Positions 26,986-35,942 of a DNA stretch of 64,000 nt are shown here, in pieces. The position numbers and the translations under genes were made by a program. The notes under the pieces were generated by a model. The model saw only the letters and a list, made by a program, of their open reading frames with translations, ran no database searches and was not told where the DNA came from. Positions within the stretch are counted from its first letter, which is position 1. Every line of letters starts with the position of its first letter. This DNA comes from Herpetosiphon sp042688385 (GTDB taxonomy: Bacteria; Chloroflexota; Chloroflexia; Chloroflexales; Herpetosiphonaceae), in NCBI RefSeq assembly GCF_042688385.1, contig NZ_JBHUPY010000006.1:124001-188000 (forward strand). The letters are read 5' to 3'.

Positions 26986-29637
26986 CTAGTTGACCATCAG
27001 TTGTCCATTGTAGCGTTGCGCCAAGTGTTGAATTCGATCCAGCTCTTTGTTTAAGCCCAATTGTTGATACAAAGCGCTTGCTTGGGTAAGGGCATGCTGT
27101 GCGTCAGGATAGCGTTGGGTTGTATAAAAAAGTTTGGTCAGCTCGCGCCAAACTTTGGCTTCCATAAAGCGATCCTGAATCGCTTGGCTAAGTTGAACTG
27201 ATTGATGTAAATAGCGTTCAGCCATGGCGAATTCTTGTTTGAGGTTGGCAACTCGGCCTAAAATATACACCCCAAAGGGCACATGCGCTGTTTCTTCATA
27301 ATGCAGCACTTCTTGGGCATAGCGCTCAGCATCATCACACTGATTGAGTTCTACGTGGGCATTGGCCAAGGTCATCGTATTAATCGAAATCCAAAAGCGC
27401 GAATTAATTTGCTTGAAGAAGCTGTATGCCTCTTGGGCAATTGTGATCGCCTCGTGGGGTTGGTTGATCTCGCCTAAAAAATAGGCCAAATTGCTTTGGT
27501 TGCGGGCAGCACGCACATTGTTGCCAATTGATTGATAATAACGAATTGCAAAATTGAAATGCTCAATTGCTTCGGTGCGTTCATTGCGGGCATGCACAAT
27601 CGCCAAACTCGCATGGGCGCGCGCTTGCAGCGCCTGATCGTTGAGCGCGCAGGCATGTTCAAGCGCAGTTTGATAGCCCTCCAAGGCTCGATCGTAGTTG
27701 CCTTCCTCATCGGCAATTTCGCCACTCAACAAGGCGGCAATGAAATGGGTCTTGGCGGCAGCTTGGTGCGCTGCCGCAAAATCGCGCTCGTGGTTGAGGT
27801 GCATCAAACCACGCTTGACATATAAAATTGCTTCTTGATGATAGTGGTTGGTATCCAAAATCGTAATTGCCCGCTCGTAGCTCTGCATTGCTTGCTCAAT
27901 TTGACCTTGGGCCTCCCACAAATCACCTTCGAGTTGGCGGATGTAGGCGCGCAGCGAATCGCTGCCTGTGTGCGAAACGGCGGCTAAGCCAGCTCGGGCT
28001 TGATCGTAGCTGCCAATAAAGCGTGCCAACTCTGCTTGGCCAATTGCCAGGGTTTGGGCCTCGCGGGCTGGTACTTGATCAAGTGGAATTAATTGCAGCA
28101 TGCGCAGCATCCGGCCAAAATAGCCAGCCCGAATTTCGCTATGGCGTTGCGGAAACCACCAAACAATTGCTTGTGTATAATCGCCTGCGGCAATTGCATG
28201 TTCGGCAGCGAGCGTCCATTGCCCAAGCAAGGCATGCACTTGGGCTGCATGTTCATGCAATGGTTGGCGTTGTTCGTTACTCAACTGTTGCCAATAGTGT
28301 TTGCGCAGCAACGGCCACAGCTCCAACGTATCGCGATAGCCTGCTTGCAGCAATTGATAGTGCTCAAGTTGTTGGAGATCGCTGCTTGGCCATAAACTGC
28401 GTGGAACCGGTTGCTGAAAACTGGCCAAAATGGTTAATAATTGTTGCGCACTTGGCCCAAGCATGGTGATAATCCGTTCGATCAACGAGCTAACGCCTGG
28501 ATGCGCTTCGAGCATGGCGCAAATTGCCGCCAAACTTCGTTCCTGCTGCATCAAAACCATCACAATCCGCATTAGATGGGTGTTGCCAGCAATCAGTGCC
28601 AAGAATTGCTCCCATGGATAATCTGGTTGAATGGTTGTGGTTGCATCAAACCATGCCCGAAACGCGCTACTTTCCAACGGCTCTAGGCTGAGCACTGGTA
28701 GATTGTCGCTAAACACGCGGTTGCCAATAATCAGCACATGCACATTGGGAATTGCGGCTAAAGCACGCCAAAATGAGTGCAAGGCGCTATGGTGGGCTTG
28801 CGGCTGCTTGAGCATAACCTCGCTTTGATCAAGGCAAAACAATGCTGGAGTTGCCAGACTGGCACAATCGCGCCGAATTAAGCCCAACGCCACATTGCTG
28901 TTGAGCTTGCCGCCCTCAATTGCCAAATGTTGAGCCAAATTATAGGCCCCATGATGCTGTAAGAATGCGCCGATCAAGGGCAAACAGCTCTCAACCTGAT
29001 CATTCAAATCGGGCAGGAGCGTCAGCCAAAACACTGGCCCTTGCCATGTATTGGCGAGCATTGCAGCACAGGCACTTTTGCCAACTCCTGTTGGCCCAAT
29101 GATACAAACATGTTGTTCATGCTTGAGCATTGCATGGGCTTCGGCCAGCCATTCAGCGCGGCCATACAATTGCGCTGGCACTGGTGGCCGTTCCAATTGG
29201 AGCGCTGGCTGCAAAATGCTCAACAAACAATCAGCAGCCTGATCCAAAATCAAGGGCAAACGATCTTTCATATCGCGATGGAAGGTTGCTTTGGCCAAGC
29301 CAAGCTCATCGATTAACACATGCACCGGCAGTTTGTGTTCGTGCAAAAAGCGCCAATAGACTAAGCGTTGGTCGCGGTTGCCAGCCCGCAATTGTTGCAC
29401 GATCTCAGCTAAATCGTGGCTTTGATCGGGCCGCACTTGGGTTTCGCCAAGCAAAGCATAGGCAACCACCAATTGAATAATTTGGCCTCGTTGCCGCTCA
29501 TTCGGATACGCTCCATACAGACCATACCAATGCCCAAGTAAGGCTGGGGTTGCCAACGGTTGGATTGTGCCAATCTCAGCAGGCTGATCAAACTGGTTGA
29601 GTACAGTGCGTAAGATTGGATTAAGAATATGCGTCAT
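26986..29637 (-). CDS. STAND ATPase regulator with ATFHR module and TPRs
   Basis: About 883 residues. N-terminal helical region of about 150 residues with ELGLAKATFHRDMKDRLP, the same motif as in the three STAND proteins at 18.5-23.3 kb, then an ATPase core (Walker A GPTGVGKSA, Walker B ALFCLDQSE) and a long C-terminal TPR array (about 430-870; for example YERAITILDTNHYHQEAIL and IVHARNERTEAIEHFNFAI). The ATG at 29637 is chosen for its GAGGAG site; the upstream in-frame ATG at 29754 would read through the probable control region. Architecture resembles MalT/LuxR-family STAND regulators, but with the putative DNA-binding part at the N-terminus. A direct repeat lies just upstream. Confidence 0.8.
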   Translation of the reverse strand: MTHILNPILRTVLNQFDQPAEIGTIQPLATPALLGHWYGLYGAYPNERQRGQIIQLVVAYALLGETQVRPDQSHDLAEIVQQLRAGNRDQRLVYWRFLHEHKLPVHVLIDELGLAKATFHRDMKDRLPLILDQAADCLLSILQPALQLERPPVPAQLYGRAEWLAEAHAMLKHEQHVCIIGPTGVGKSACAAMLANTWQGPVFWLTLLPDLNDQVESCLPLIGAFLQHHGAYNLAQHLAIEGGKLNSNVALGLIRRDCASLATPALFCLDQSEVMLKQPQAHHSALHSFWRALAAIPNVHVLIIGNRVFSDNLPVLSLEPLESSAFRAWFDATTTIQPDYPWEQFLALIAGNTHLMRIVMVLMQQERSLAAICAMLEAHPGVSSLIERIITMLGPSAQQLLTILASFQQPVPRSLWPSSDLQQLEHYQLLQAGYRDTLELWPLLRKHYWQQLSNEQRQPLHEHAAQVHALLGQWTLAAEHAIAAGDYTQAIVWWFPQRHSEIRAGYFGRMLRMLQLIPLDQVPAREAQTLAIGQAELARFIGSYDQARAGLAAVSHTGSDSLRAYIRQLEGDLWEAQGQIEQAMQSYERAITILDTNHYHQEAILYVKRGLMHLNHERDFAAAHQAAAKTHFIAALLSGEIADEEGNYDRALEGYQTALEHACALNDQALQARAHASLAIVHARNERTEAIEHFNFAIRYYQSIGNNVRAARNQSNLAYFLGEINQPHEAITIAQEAYSFFKQINSRFWISINTMTLANAHVELNQCDDAERYAQEVLHYEETAHVPFGVYILGRVANLKQEFAMAERYLHQSVQLSQAIQDRFMEAKVWRELTKLFYTTQRYPDAQHALTQASALYQQLGLNKELDRIQHLAQRYNGQLMVN

Positions 29638-29691
29638 TCCACACTCCTCGTTAATCGAAAGCAGCCGATGGTTGGCTCGCTCGTCCTCATG

Positions 29692-29723
29692 TGAGACTTT
29701 TTCGCTGCAACATGAGACTTTTT
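29692..29723. promoter_or_regulatory. 21-bp-spaced direct repeat, possible operator
   Basis: TGAGACTTTTT occurs exactly twice (29692-29702 and 29713-29723), start to start 21 bases, that is two helical turns. It lies in the gap between the STAND regulator (minus strand) and the secreted-protein gene at 29785 (plus strand). A possible -10, TATACT, is at 29740-29745 for the plus gene. Placement and phasing suggest a binding site for a dimeric or tandem-binding regulator, perhaps the neighbouring STAND protein. Confidence 0.45.
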
Positions 29724-29784
29724 GAGCCATTAAGCCCACTATACTGAAAGCCAAGTGATTCGTTTGTGATTAGGGAGGCTCCAG

Positions 29785-30639
29785 ATGCGACTTATCGTAG
29801 TGTTAACAGTTCTAATCAGCCTATTGGGTTCATTTATACTTAATCAACCCACGCAGGTTAAGGCTAATACGCCGCCTCCACCTGCAGGTTGCGGTTTGGC
29901 AGGTGTCGATCTTTCAACGCCAAATACATGGATGGCAGTTTGGGATTTTGAGACGGCGAATGGTTGTTTGGTCGAGCTTGGTACGCCGCAAATTCCAAGC
30001 CAAGACCCACCAATTGTCTCAATGACGACCATTGCTTGTACCGTCAATGGTGTTGTCGATTTCAGCCCAGCAGATTATGCGCGCTTTCAAGGAAATGGCT
30101 ACCTTTCGTGTGATCTCGATTTGCCAAACACCTTGCAGCAGAACTATCCTGATTTTTGGACATATGCTCAAGCTCAATTTAGCACGAATGGCAATCAGCC
30201 ACTCTTATATCACCCTGATGCACGAATGAGTGTTGACGTAAATGGCTTATACGGCAATTTGCAATGGCAATATCGCCATACCACCGATGCCATGGAATCG
30301 AATACCGTGCGCCGCTTTCGCCTGATTGATGATAATCGGCTGGTGGTGGGCCAATGCTCTAGCTCAGCACTGAATTGCCCAACCAGCCAAACAGCTCCCT
30401 ATTATGGCTATGCAAAAATTCATGGCGACACGACCTATGCCAATTCAAGCCAAACCATGGTCAAGTTTCGCACCAGTGCGACAACGGTGATCATCGGCTA
30501 TAACCCAGATACCAACGAGTATCTGAATGGAAAGTTGGGCATGATGATTATCGACCCATATGGCAAAGATCCTGAACCAACCGTGATCAATCCTGATCCA
30601 ACGCCAACCGTTACCCCTACCATGCCCATCCCACAATAA
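29785..30639 (+). CDS. secreted protein of unknown function
   Basis: 284 residues with a signal peptide (MRLIVVLTVLISLLGSFILN, cleavage near VKA-NT). The mature part has six cysteines, which could pair outside the cell, and a beta-rich body (MSVDVNGLYGNLQWQYRH; RFRLIDDNRLVVGQC). The C-terminus is a Pro/Thr linker (DPTPTVTPTMPIPQ) with nothing after it, as if a wall-spanning tail or a lost domain. No family recognised. AGGGAGG precedes the ATG. It ends in a hairpin shared with the convergent metalloprotease gene. Confidence 0.7.
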   Translation: MRLIVVLTVLISLLGSFILNQPTQVKANTPPPPAGCGLAGVDLSTPNTWMAVWDFETANGCLVELGTPQIPSQDPPIVSMTTIACTVNGVVDFSPADYARFQGNGYLSCDLDLPNTLQQNYPDFWTYAQAQFSTNGNQPLLYHPDARMSVDVNGLYGNLQWQYRHTTDAMESNTVRRFRLIDDNRLVVGQCSSSALNCPTSQTAPYYGYAKIHGDTTYANSSQTMVKFRTSATTVIIGYNPDTNEYLNGKLGMMIIDPYGKDPEPTVINPDPTPTVTPTMPIPQ

Positions 30640-30659
30640 GCCATTTTGATTTAGATGCA

Positions 30660-30693
30660 AACAGGCCACTAGGAATATTCCTACTGGCCTGTT
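30660..30693. terminator. bidirectional terminator hairpin
   Basis: AACAGGCCACTAGGAAT / ATTCCTACTGGCCTGTT forms a long stem with one C-C mismatch, followed by a T-rich stretch on the plus strand (GTTTGTTGTATTTT). It lies between two convergent genes. Confidence 0.7.
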
Positions 30694-30720
30694 GTTTGTT
30701 GTATTTTAGCAGCTGTGTGC

Positions 30721-32706
30721 TTAGTTCACGGTAAAGTTGACGTTTGAAAGATCAAAGAACACGTTGTTGGCGCAGCGTACTTTGATTCGCGCTTGGGTGG
30801 TTGCCGTATTTGGTATTGTTACTGCTTGGCTGCCATCATTTGGGGTCGAAGCAAGCAAGCTCGTAAAGCTGCTGCCGCCGTTGCTGGAGAATAAAATCTC
30901 GACATTGGCGCAGCTAACAGGAGCAGCAGTGGTGTTGGCGACGTTCCAGGTAATTGTGCGGCTGCTGTTGCGCGTCCAGGTAACTGCCGTGTTGGGCGCG
31001 GTTACCGTAAACGGCCCAGCTGCACTATTGACCATCACATTGGCGGTATCAATTGCATAGCTGCCGCCGCCAGCTCGATTATCACGCACAATCAGGCGGA
31101 AGGCCAAGGTGCGATTGGTAGTTGGCAATGATTCGCCAATCGTGCTGACGTTGTTCAGAATATCGCTCAATTTGGGGAACGAGCGCTTTGGATTGCTGGT
31201 TGGGTTGAAGCTACGGAAGATAGGGCGGCTGCCGTTGTCGGTATTTGGTGGCGCAGCCGTGCCCAAATTATATTGTTCCCAGTTGTAGGTCAGGCTATCG
31301 CCGTTGGCATCGCTGCCAGTGCCAGTTAATTCAAATGGCGTGCTACGTGGAATCGTGTAATCTGCGCCAGCATTGGCGACCGGAGCCGTGTTGCCAGTGT
31401 TGGTTGCCGTGCCACAGCTTGAACCGCCGCCAGTGGTAATAAAGGTCGTAATTTCGTTTAAACTCTTCGAATGGAAGTAGGGATCGCTGTTGGATTGCAG
31501 GTTTTCAGCGCCACAAATGCCAGCATAGGCCATAATCGTCGAGCCGCTGCCTGGCTCGTAGGCGGCGCTGCTGGCGCGATTGCCGCCACCACAACTGCCA
31601 GTTGTGCCGTTGAAGGTGTGGTTGCCGCCAAATTGGTGGCCAATTTCGTGGGCCACATAATCAATATCAAATGGATCGCCAACCGGAGCCGATGAGCCGG
31701 TCACGCCTTGAGCTTTGTAGTTGGTCGAACAGACGGAACCTAACGAGGCAACGCCACCGCCGCCAGTGCTAAACACGTGGCCAATATCATAATTGGTGTT
31801 ACCAATCACGTTTTTGATATTAGTTTGGTTTTGGCCAAGCATCGTTACACCATTATTGTTGGTGTAAGGGTCGGTGCTGGCGTTGGTGTAAATAATGCTG
31901 CTGTTGTTGGCAACCAACACCATGCGCACAGCAACTTCGCGCTCGTAGACGGCATTGACGCGGTTGACGCTGGTGGTAATTGCTGCCAATGCGCCACTGA
32001 CCGTGCCGCCATGGAAGGCGGTATATTCGCCAGTTGCGGCCATGGCCAAGCGATAGGTGCGCAATTTATCGCCAACAGCTTTTGGTGCTGCCAAGCCATC
32101 GTTGGTCAAGGGCAGATCGATCACATAATCTTCGACTTGGCGTTCGGCCAGTTTCTCGCTGCTTGGCACAAAATTCCGGCTATCGTACACAATATAATTC
32201 TTAGTATCGCCAGCGCTGTAGGGATCGATGAAAATTCGGCCTTGATCGCCCAAGATCAAGCCATGGAAGCCTGCTGGAGTCAGATCCAAGCGTCCGCTAA
32301 GATTCGGTGTATCCACCCCAACGATCAGGTAGGTGCGAATTTCGGGAAACTTCGCCGCAAGATCGGGATGCATAATTGGCGATTCGACGATGCGGAATTG
32401 CTCAAATTTGCCATCGGGCATAGGCAATTGCAGCGTATACAACGAGTTTGCCACAAATTGGTCTTGCTCTAATGGAGCTTTGGCCAAATATTGGCTCAAG
32501 CCATCCAAATCGAGACCGACAGTGCGATAGATGGTTGGTACAATTTGGCGCGCGCCTTTTTGCACCAGCCGACTTTCTTGCACATCTTGCCAAAAGCCAT
32601 CGGACGAAGCGGCGGTAGGAGTGACGAGGGTGGCGGCAGCAAAGCTACTCAGCAATGCAACCACCAAGGCTGCAACGATCACCAACGATGAACGTTTTCC
32701 GGGCAT
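30721..32706 (-). CDS. secreted reprolysin-like zinc metalloprotease with PKD-like domain
   Basis: 661 residues: signal peptide (hydrophobic 8-25), propeptide-like region to about 210, then a metzincin catalytic domain with HEIGHQFGGNH (about residue 353; three zinc His and the catalytic Glu) and a downstream Met-turn (STIMAYAG). This fits the reprolysin/M12B-like group. A PKD-like domain follows (PVANAGADYTIPRSTPFEL, about 440-555), then a C-terminal beta domain (TVTAPNTAVTWTRNSSRTIT). Paired cysteines are frequent, as in exported enzymes. AGGAGG lies before the ATG, and a TATAAT at 32748-32743 (minus) may be its -10. Likely degrades extracellular or prey protein. Confidence 0.9.
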   Translation of the reverse strand: MPGKRSSLVIVAALVVALLSSFAAATLVTPTAASSDGFWQDVQESRLVQKGARQIVPTIYRTVGLDLDGLSQYLAKAPLEQDQFVANSLYTLQLPMPDGKFEQFRIVESPIMHPDLAAKFPEIRTYLIVGVDTPNLSGRLDLTPAGFHGLILGDQGRIFIDPYSAGDTKNYIVYDSRNFVPSSEKLAERQVEDYVIDLPLTNDGLAAPKAVGDKLRTYRLAMAATGEYTAFHGGTVSGALAAITTSVNRVNAVYEREVAVRMVLVANNSSIIYTNASTDPYTNNNGVTMLGQNQTNIKNVIGNTNYDIGHVFSTGGGGVASLGSVCSTNYKAQGVTGSSAPVGDPFDIDYVAHEIGHQFGGNHTFNGTTGSCGGGNRASSAAYEPGSGSTIMAYAGICGAENLQSNSDPYFHSKSLNEITTFITTGGGSSCGTATNTGNTAPVANAGADYTIPRSTPFELTGTGSDANGDSLTYNWEQYNLGTAAPPNTDNGSRPIFRSFNPTSNPKRSFPKLSDILNNVSTIGESLPTTNRTLAFRLIVRDNRAGGGSYAIDTANVMVNSAAGPFTVTAPNTAVTWTRNSSRTITWNVANTTAAPVSCANVEILFSSNGGSSFTSLLASTPNDGSQAVTIPNTATTQARIKVRCANNVFFDLSNVNFTVN

Positions 32707-33112
32707 GCCAAACCTCCTAGAGGTAGAAGTGGATACCTATCTATTATACATTAAAAATATTTAATTAATCGTGCTACCTGTACATGGATACATGAAAGAA
32801 AACGTATTTTTTGCAAGGATTGATAGAAGTTAAATGTATTGGTTCATTGGATTGGCAATCATGTTCCCTCACCCCCCAACCCCCTCTCCCACGAAAACGC
32901 GGGCGAGGGGGAGCACGGGTTTTTACCGACGTATTGCGCAAGAACCACGGCGTTAAAGCCCCTCGCCCGCTCCGTGGGAGAGGGGTTGGGGTGAGGGGCT
33001 CAGGCGGTGGTTAACCTCATGACCATTACAGCTAAACCCTTGTAACAACGGTGTAACGCGCTGCGGCTATGCTCTGGTTGATTCAACCGATTGCATAGTG
33101 AGGTTTTAGTGT
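32707..33112. repeat. intergenic region with one CCCTCACCCC element
   Basis: 406 bases without a credible gene. Left part: the AT-rich promoter region of the metalloprotease. Centre, 32866-32998: one inverted-arm element (CCCTCACCCCCCAACCCC ... GGTTGGGGTGAGGGG) with inner GCGGGCGAGGGG / CCCCTCGCCCGC arms. The 67-codon frame over it is a repeat artefact. Right part: the leader of the small membrane protein gene. Confidence 0.75.
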
Positions 33113-33565
33113 ATGTGGTTTCAGCGCGTTCTTTTATGGTTGGCGGTTTTGGGCTTTGCGATTCTCGTGCTCGCCGTTGGCTCATCATTTTTAGCGGTTG
33201 GGGCTGCCTTTTTAGCGGCGTGTTTTACAGCTCTTTTGCTGATTCTGTATTTTTGGCCAATTATTGGGGCTGTGATTAGCTGGAAGATTATGGGGTTATT
33301 CCATCAGCCAGAAAAAAGGCAGCATTATTGGGGTTTAGGACTGCTTGGCTTTATTTATGGCGTAGGTTTCATCTTATTGGCAATCGATGACTTATGGTTG
33401 CTTGGCGATTGGGTCTTGTTGGGCAATGGCATTGGGCTAATCTTGCGCAGTGTCTTGGTTGAATGGCGGGTTGCCGAAGGGCGCGTGCGCCGATTGAGCA
33501 TTAATTTGCTGCTGGCGCTTGGGTTGCCGCTCACGGTTACGGGATTTCTTTGGTTTTTAGCGTGA
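33113..33565 (+). CDS. small polytopic membrane protein, unknown function
   Basis: 150 residues with four or five hydrophobic segments: two in the first 60 residues (LLWLAVLGFAILVLAVGSSF and following), one around 80-95, one around 100-115 and one at the end (LLLALGLPLTVTGFLWFLA). A short charged loop (HQPEKRQHYW) separates the halves. No family recognised. The ribosome site is modest (GTGAGG, 13 bases from the ATG). It is flanked by non-coding DNA on both sides. Confidence 0.62.
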   Translation: MWFQRVLLWLAVLGFAILVLAVGSSFLAVGAAFLAACFTALLLILYFWPIIGAVISWKIMGLFHQPEKRQHYWGLGLLGFIYGVGFILLAIDDLWLLGDWVLLGNGIGLILRSVLVEWRVAEGRVRRLSINLLLALGLPLTVTGFLWFLA

Positions 33566-33747
33566 GCAATTGATCAAAAATTGGGGCTTAACACTATTCA
33601 GGATTGTTTGCTGAGCAGCGTTTAACATGCAGAGCCAGCAATCAACCAAATAACCCTTGATCATAGCTTCTCTTTTGCCTGCGATGGTTTATGGTGGTGC
33701 GAGCTGGGTTCTCTTGGTACAACGGTTTAGTTTAGGAGGCCAACCGA

Positions 33748-34149
33748 ATGAGCGCATATTGGGTTGAAAATCAATGGGGCGGCGATGATGCCCCATGGCA
33801 TCCAGGTGGAACATGGGTGTTGGGCGCACGCGATAACCAACATGTTGTAGCAATCAATATTTCCTCGGCTGATAATGGCCAAACATTTACTGGAACCATG
33901 ACCTATAACAATGAAGGCCCGATTGGCTTCCGCGCAAATCGTACCAGTACCAACAACTATGCTGTTGAAAATCAATGGGGCGGCGATGATGCCCCATGGC
34001 ATCCAGGTGGAACGTGGGTAATCGGTGGCCGTGATAACCAGAATCCGATTAATCTTGATGTTAATTCACAAGATGGCGGCCAAACCCTAGATGGAACGAT
34101 GGTTTATGCTGGCGAAGGCCCAATTGGTTTTCGTGGCAAACTCCAATAA
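33748..34149 (+). CDS. OAA-family high-mannose-binding lectin (two repeats)
   Basis: 133 residues made of two near-identical 66-67-residue repeats, each with VENQWGGDDAPWHPGGTWV, a GRDNQ or ARDNQ turn and an EGPIGFR end. This is the signature of the Oscillatoria agardhii agglutinin family, which also includes Myxococcus haemagglutinin; its members are beta-barrels binding the core of high-mannose glycans, one site per repeat. As in other members there is no signal peptide. AGGAGG precedes the ATG. The repeats share a 51-base stretch of identical DNA (from 33763 and 33965), so they duplicated or converted recently. Possible roles are cell adhesion or prey recognition. Confidence 0.93.
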   Translation: MSAYWVENQWGGDDAPWHPGGTWVLGARDNQHVVAINISSADNGQTFTGTMTYNNEGPIGFRANRTSTNNYAVENQWGGDDAPWHPGGTWVIGGRDNQNPINLDVNSQDGGQTLDGTMVYAGEGPIGFRGKLQ

Positions 34150-34165
34150 CGCTTAATTTTTTGCC

Positions 34166-34199
34166 CCAGCCATGATCAGCTGATCATGGCTGGTTTTTT
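34166..34199 (+). terminator. Rho-independent terminator of the lectin gene
   Basis: A perfect 28-base palindrome, CCAGCCATGATCAG / CTGATCATGGCTGG, followed directly by six T residues, 16 bases after the lectin stop. Confidence 0.88.
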
Positions 34200-34366
34200 A
34201 TTTTAGCAATAAATATTATCTACAATACTTGTAATGCTTTATGATTGGCGCTAGTAATTCAATCTTTATAAATCCTTTGAAATAATTCAGGATTTCTGTT
34301 GCTTGAACGTTTTAAGTATGAATCGATTCAATTGACTGTAGAATTTGTGTAGTAAAGGAATAAATA

Positions 34367-34834
34367 ATGGCGACTGAACAACAAATTGATTATAATTCAA
34401 TTGCACAAGCCCAATACGATGCTACGGTTGAATCACTCAAGCAAGCATTTCCTGATGCTGATAAAAATGCACCAAATCAATTAACCGCAGCAGCAACCTC
34501 GACCGCAACTGGGACTGCTACATTTGCCACTGCTTTCATTTATGGTACATGCGAATGTATTTTGACCTTTGATAATAACCAAAAAATTCGCTTTTATGGC
34601 ACGATGTGGGGCATTGGGCTTGGTGGTGGCACCAGTGCTGGCGGCTATATTGGGGTTCCTATCAACCAATTAGTTGGCGATTGCAGCTTCCAAGTGACGG
34701 TTGTTTCTGGGGTTGGCGGCGCAGTAACGATTCAATTCTGGCGTGGCAACGACTACCTTGGCAACTTTACGGGGGCAGCTTTGGCCGTGGCAGCCTCAGT
34801 TACTGGCGGCAGTGGTACTTGGACGATGCAATAA
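34367..34834 (+). CDS. VapA-like beta-barrel protein
   Basis: 155 residues. After a polar N-terminal helix (about 1-40) the protein is all-beta and Gly-rich. Its second half (SFQVTVVSGVGGAVTIQFW, then YLGNF and VTGGSGTW at the end) follows the C-terminal core of Rhodococcus virulence-associated protein VapA, with its final TGVGGGTGSW. In that family the core is an eight-stranded barrel that acts on host membranes. The match is from memory and covers short motifs, so the family is probable, not certain. No signal peptide, only two cysteines (CEC). AAAGGAATAAATAATG gives the start. It sits beside the lectin but has its own terminator. Confidence 0.55.
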   Translation: MATEQQIDYNSIAQAQYDATVESLKQAFPDADKNAPNQLTAAATSTATGTATFATAFIYGTCECILTFDNNQKIRFYGTMWGIGLGGGTSAGGYIGVPINQLVGDCSFQVTVVSGVGGAVTIQFWRGNDYLGNFTGAALAVAASVTGGSGTWTMQ

Positions 34835-34846
34835 GCGTATTTGCTG

Positions 34847-34878
34847 GTGCGCCACCAACAGTTTTGTTGGTGGCGCAC
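34847..34878. terminator. bidirectional terminator between VapA-like gene and aldo/keto reductase
   Basis: A perfect 14-bp stem GTGCGCCACCAACA / TGTTGGTGGCGCAC with a GTTT loop lies between two convergent genes, 12 bases after one stop and 8 bases before the other gene's end. Confidence 0.75.
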
Positions 34879-34886
34879 GGTGTATT

Positions 34887-35819
34887 TTAGGCCAGAATTG
34901 CTTCGATTTGGGCTTGAACATCGGCGCTTAATTGGACTTCGCCAGCCTTGATGTTATCGAGCACATGCTCGGGCTTGGTTGCGCCAGTGATGACTGAGCT
35001 AATTTGCGGCAAGCGCAAGACCCACGCCAAGGCCAATTGGCTGGTGGTCAGCTCAAGCTCTTCGGCAATCGCCGTCAATTGGCGAATTTTTTGCAAATTG
35101 CTATCGTTGAGTTCGCGATCAAGCCATTTGGTGGTTGCGCCACGGCTGCCCTCGGGTACGCCAGCATTATATTTGCCAGTTAATAACCCTTGAGCAAGCG
35201 GACTCCAAACGGTTAAGCCAAGGCCGTGTTGCTCGCAGGTTGGGATGATTGCTGGCTCAATATGGCGATCGAGCATATTGTAGCGGGGTTGCTCAACTTG
35301 GGGTAAGTAGCCATTATATTGCTTGGCGATGCTGACCGCTTGCTCAATTTGATCTGCTTCCCAAACGCTTGTGCCCCAATAGAGCACCTTGCCAGCTTGC
35401 ACCAAATCGCTCATTGCACGCACAGTTTCTTCGAGTGGCGTGTTGGGGTCGAAGCGATGGCAGAAATAAATATCCAAATAATCGGTGCCAAAATGGCGGA
35501 GCGATTTATCGATTGATTCCATAATGTGCTTGCGACTAAGCCCTTGATCGTTGACATTGCTGCTCATGGGCCAAAAAAGCTTGGAAGAAAGCACCAAATC
35601 CGCGCGTTTGTAATCGCGAATAACTGCACCAACGACTCTTTCAGCTTCACCGTAGGCATATGCATCGGCAACATCGATAAAGTTAATGCCATTGTCGATT
35701 GCTGCCCGCAAACATTGGGCGGCCATATCGCTTTCGACACTCCCGCCGTAGGTCAACCATGCGCCCAACGATACGGCGCTAACCCGCATGCCTGCTTTGC
35801 CTAGCCGTCGATATTCCAC
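34887..35819 (-). CDS. aldo/keto reductase
   Basis: 310 residues. An NADP(H)-dependent TIM-barrel oxidoreductase with the full catalytic tetrad: Asp49, Tyr54 (in FIDVADAYAYGEAE), Lys80 (in LSSKLFW) and His121 (in YFCHRFDP). The start MEYRRLGKAGMRVSAVSLG and the SPLAQGLLTGKY segment place it near the Kv-beta / YhdN-like subgroup. Likely reduces aldehydes; the physiological substrate is not visible. AGGAGG lies before the ATG. It is divergent from the stress-protein gene at 35943, sharing an upstream gap of about 120 bases. Confidence 0.9.
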   Translation of the reverse strand: MEYRRLGKAGMRVSAVSLGAWLTYGGSVESDMAAQCLRAAIDNGINFIDVADAYAYGEAERVVGAVIRDYKRADLVLSSKLFWPMSSNVNDQGLSRKHIMESIDKSLRHFGTDYLDIYFCHRFDPNTPLEETVRAMSDLVQAGKVLYWGTSVWEADQIEQAVSIAKQYNGYLPQVEQPRYNMLDRHIEPAIIPTCEQHGLGLTVWSPLAQGLLTGKYNAGVPEGSRGATTKWLDRELNDSNLQKIRQLTAIAEELELTTSQLALAWVLRLPQISSVITGATKPEHVLDNIKAGEVQLSADVQAQIEAILA

Positions 35820-35942
35820 AGAAGCCTCCTAAGTGAAGATATGCTGAAATTACAATCTGATCATACCACGGATTTATGCTGGCTCTTGGCATAGCTCTTG
35901 CCTTGATGAGCTAGTAGAAATTCTAGTTTGGAGGATACTTCA

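Noticed and set aside
31777..32472. 231-codon open frame on the plus strand opposite the metalloprotease
   Set aside because: It is antisense to a gene with a signal peptide and zinc motif; its translation is Cys/His/Gly-rich noise without a start signal.
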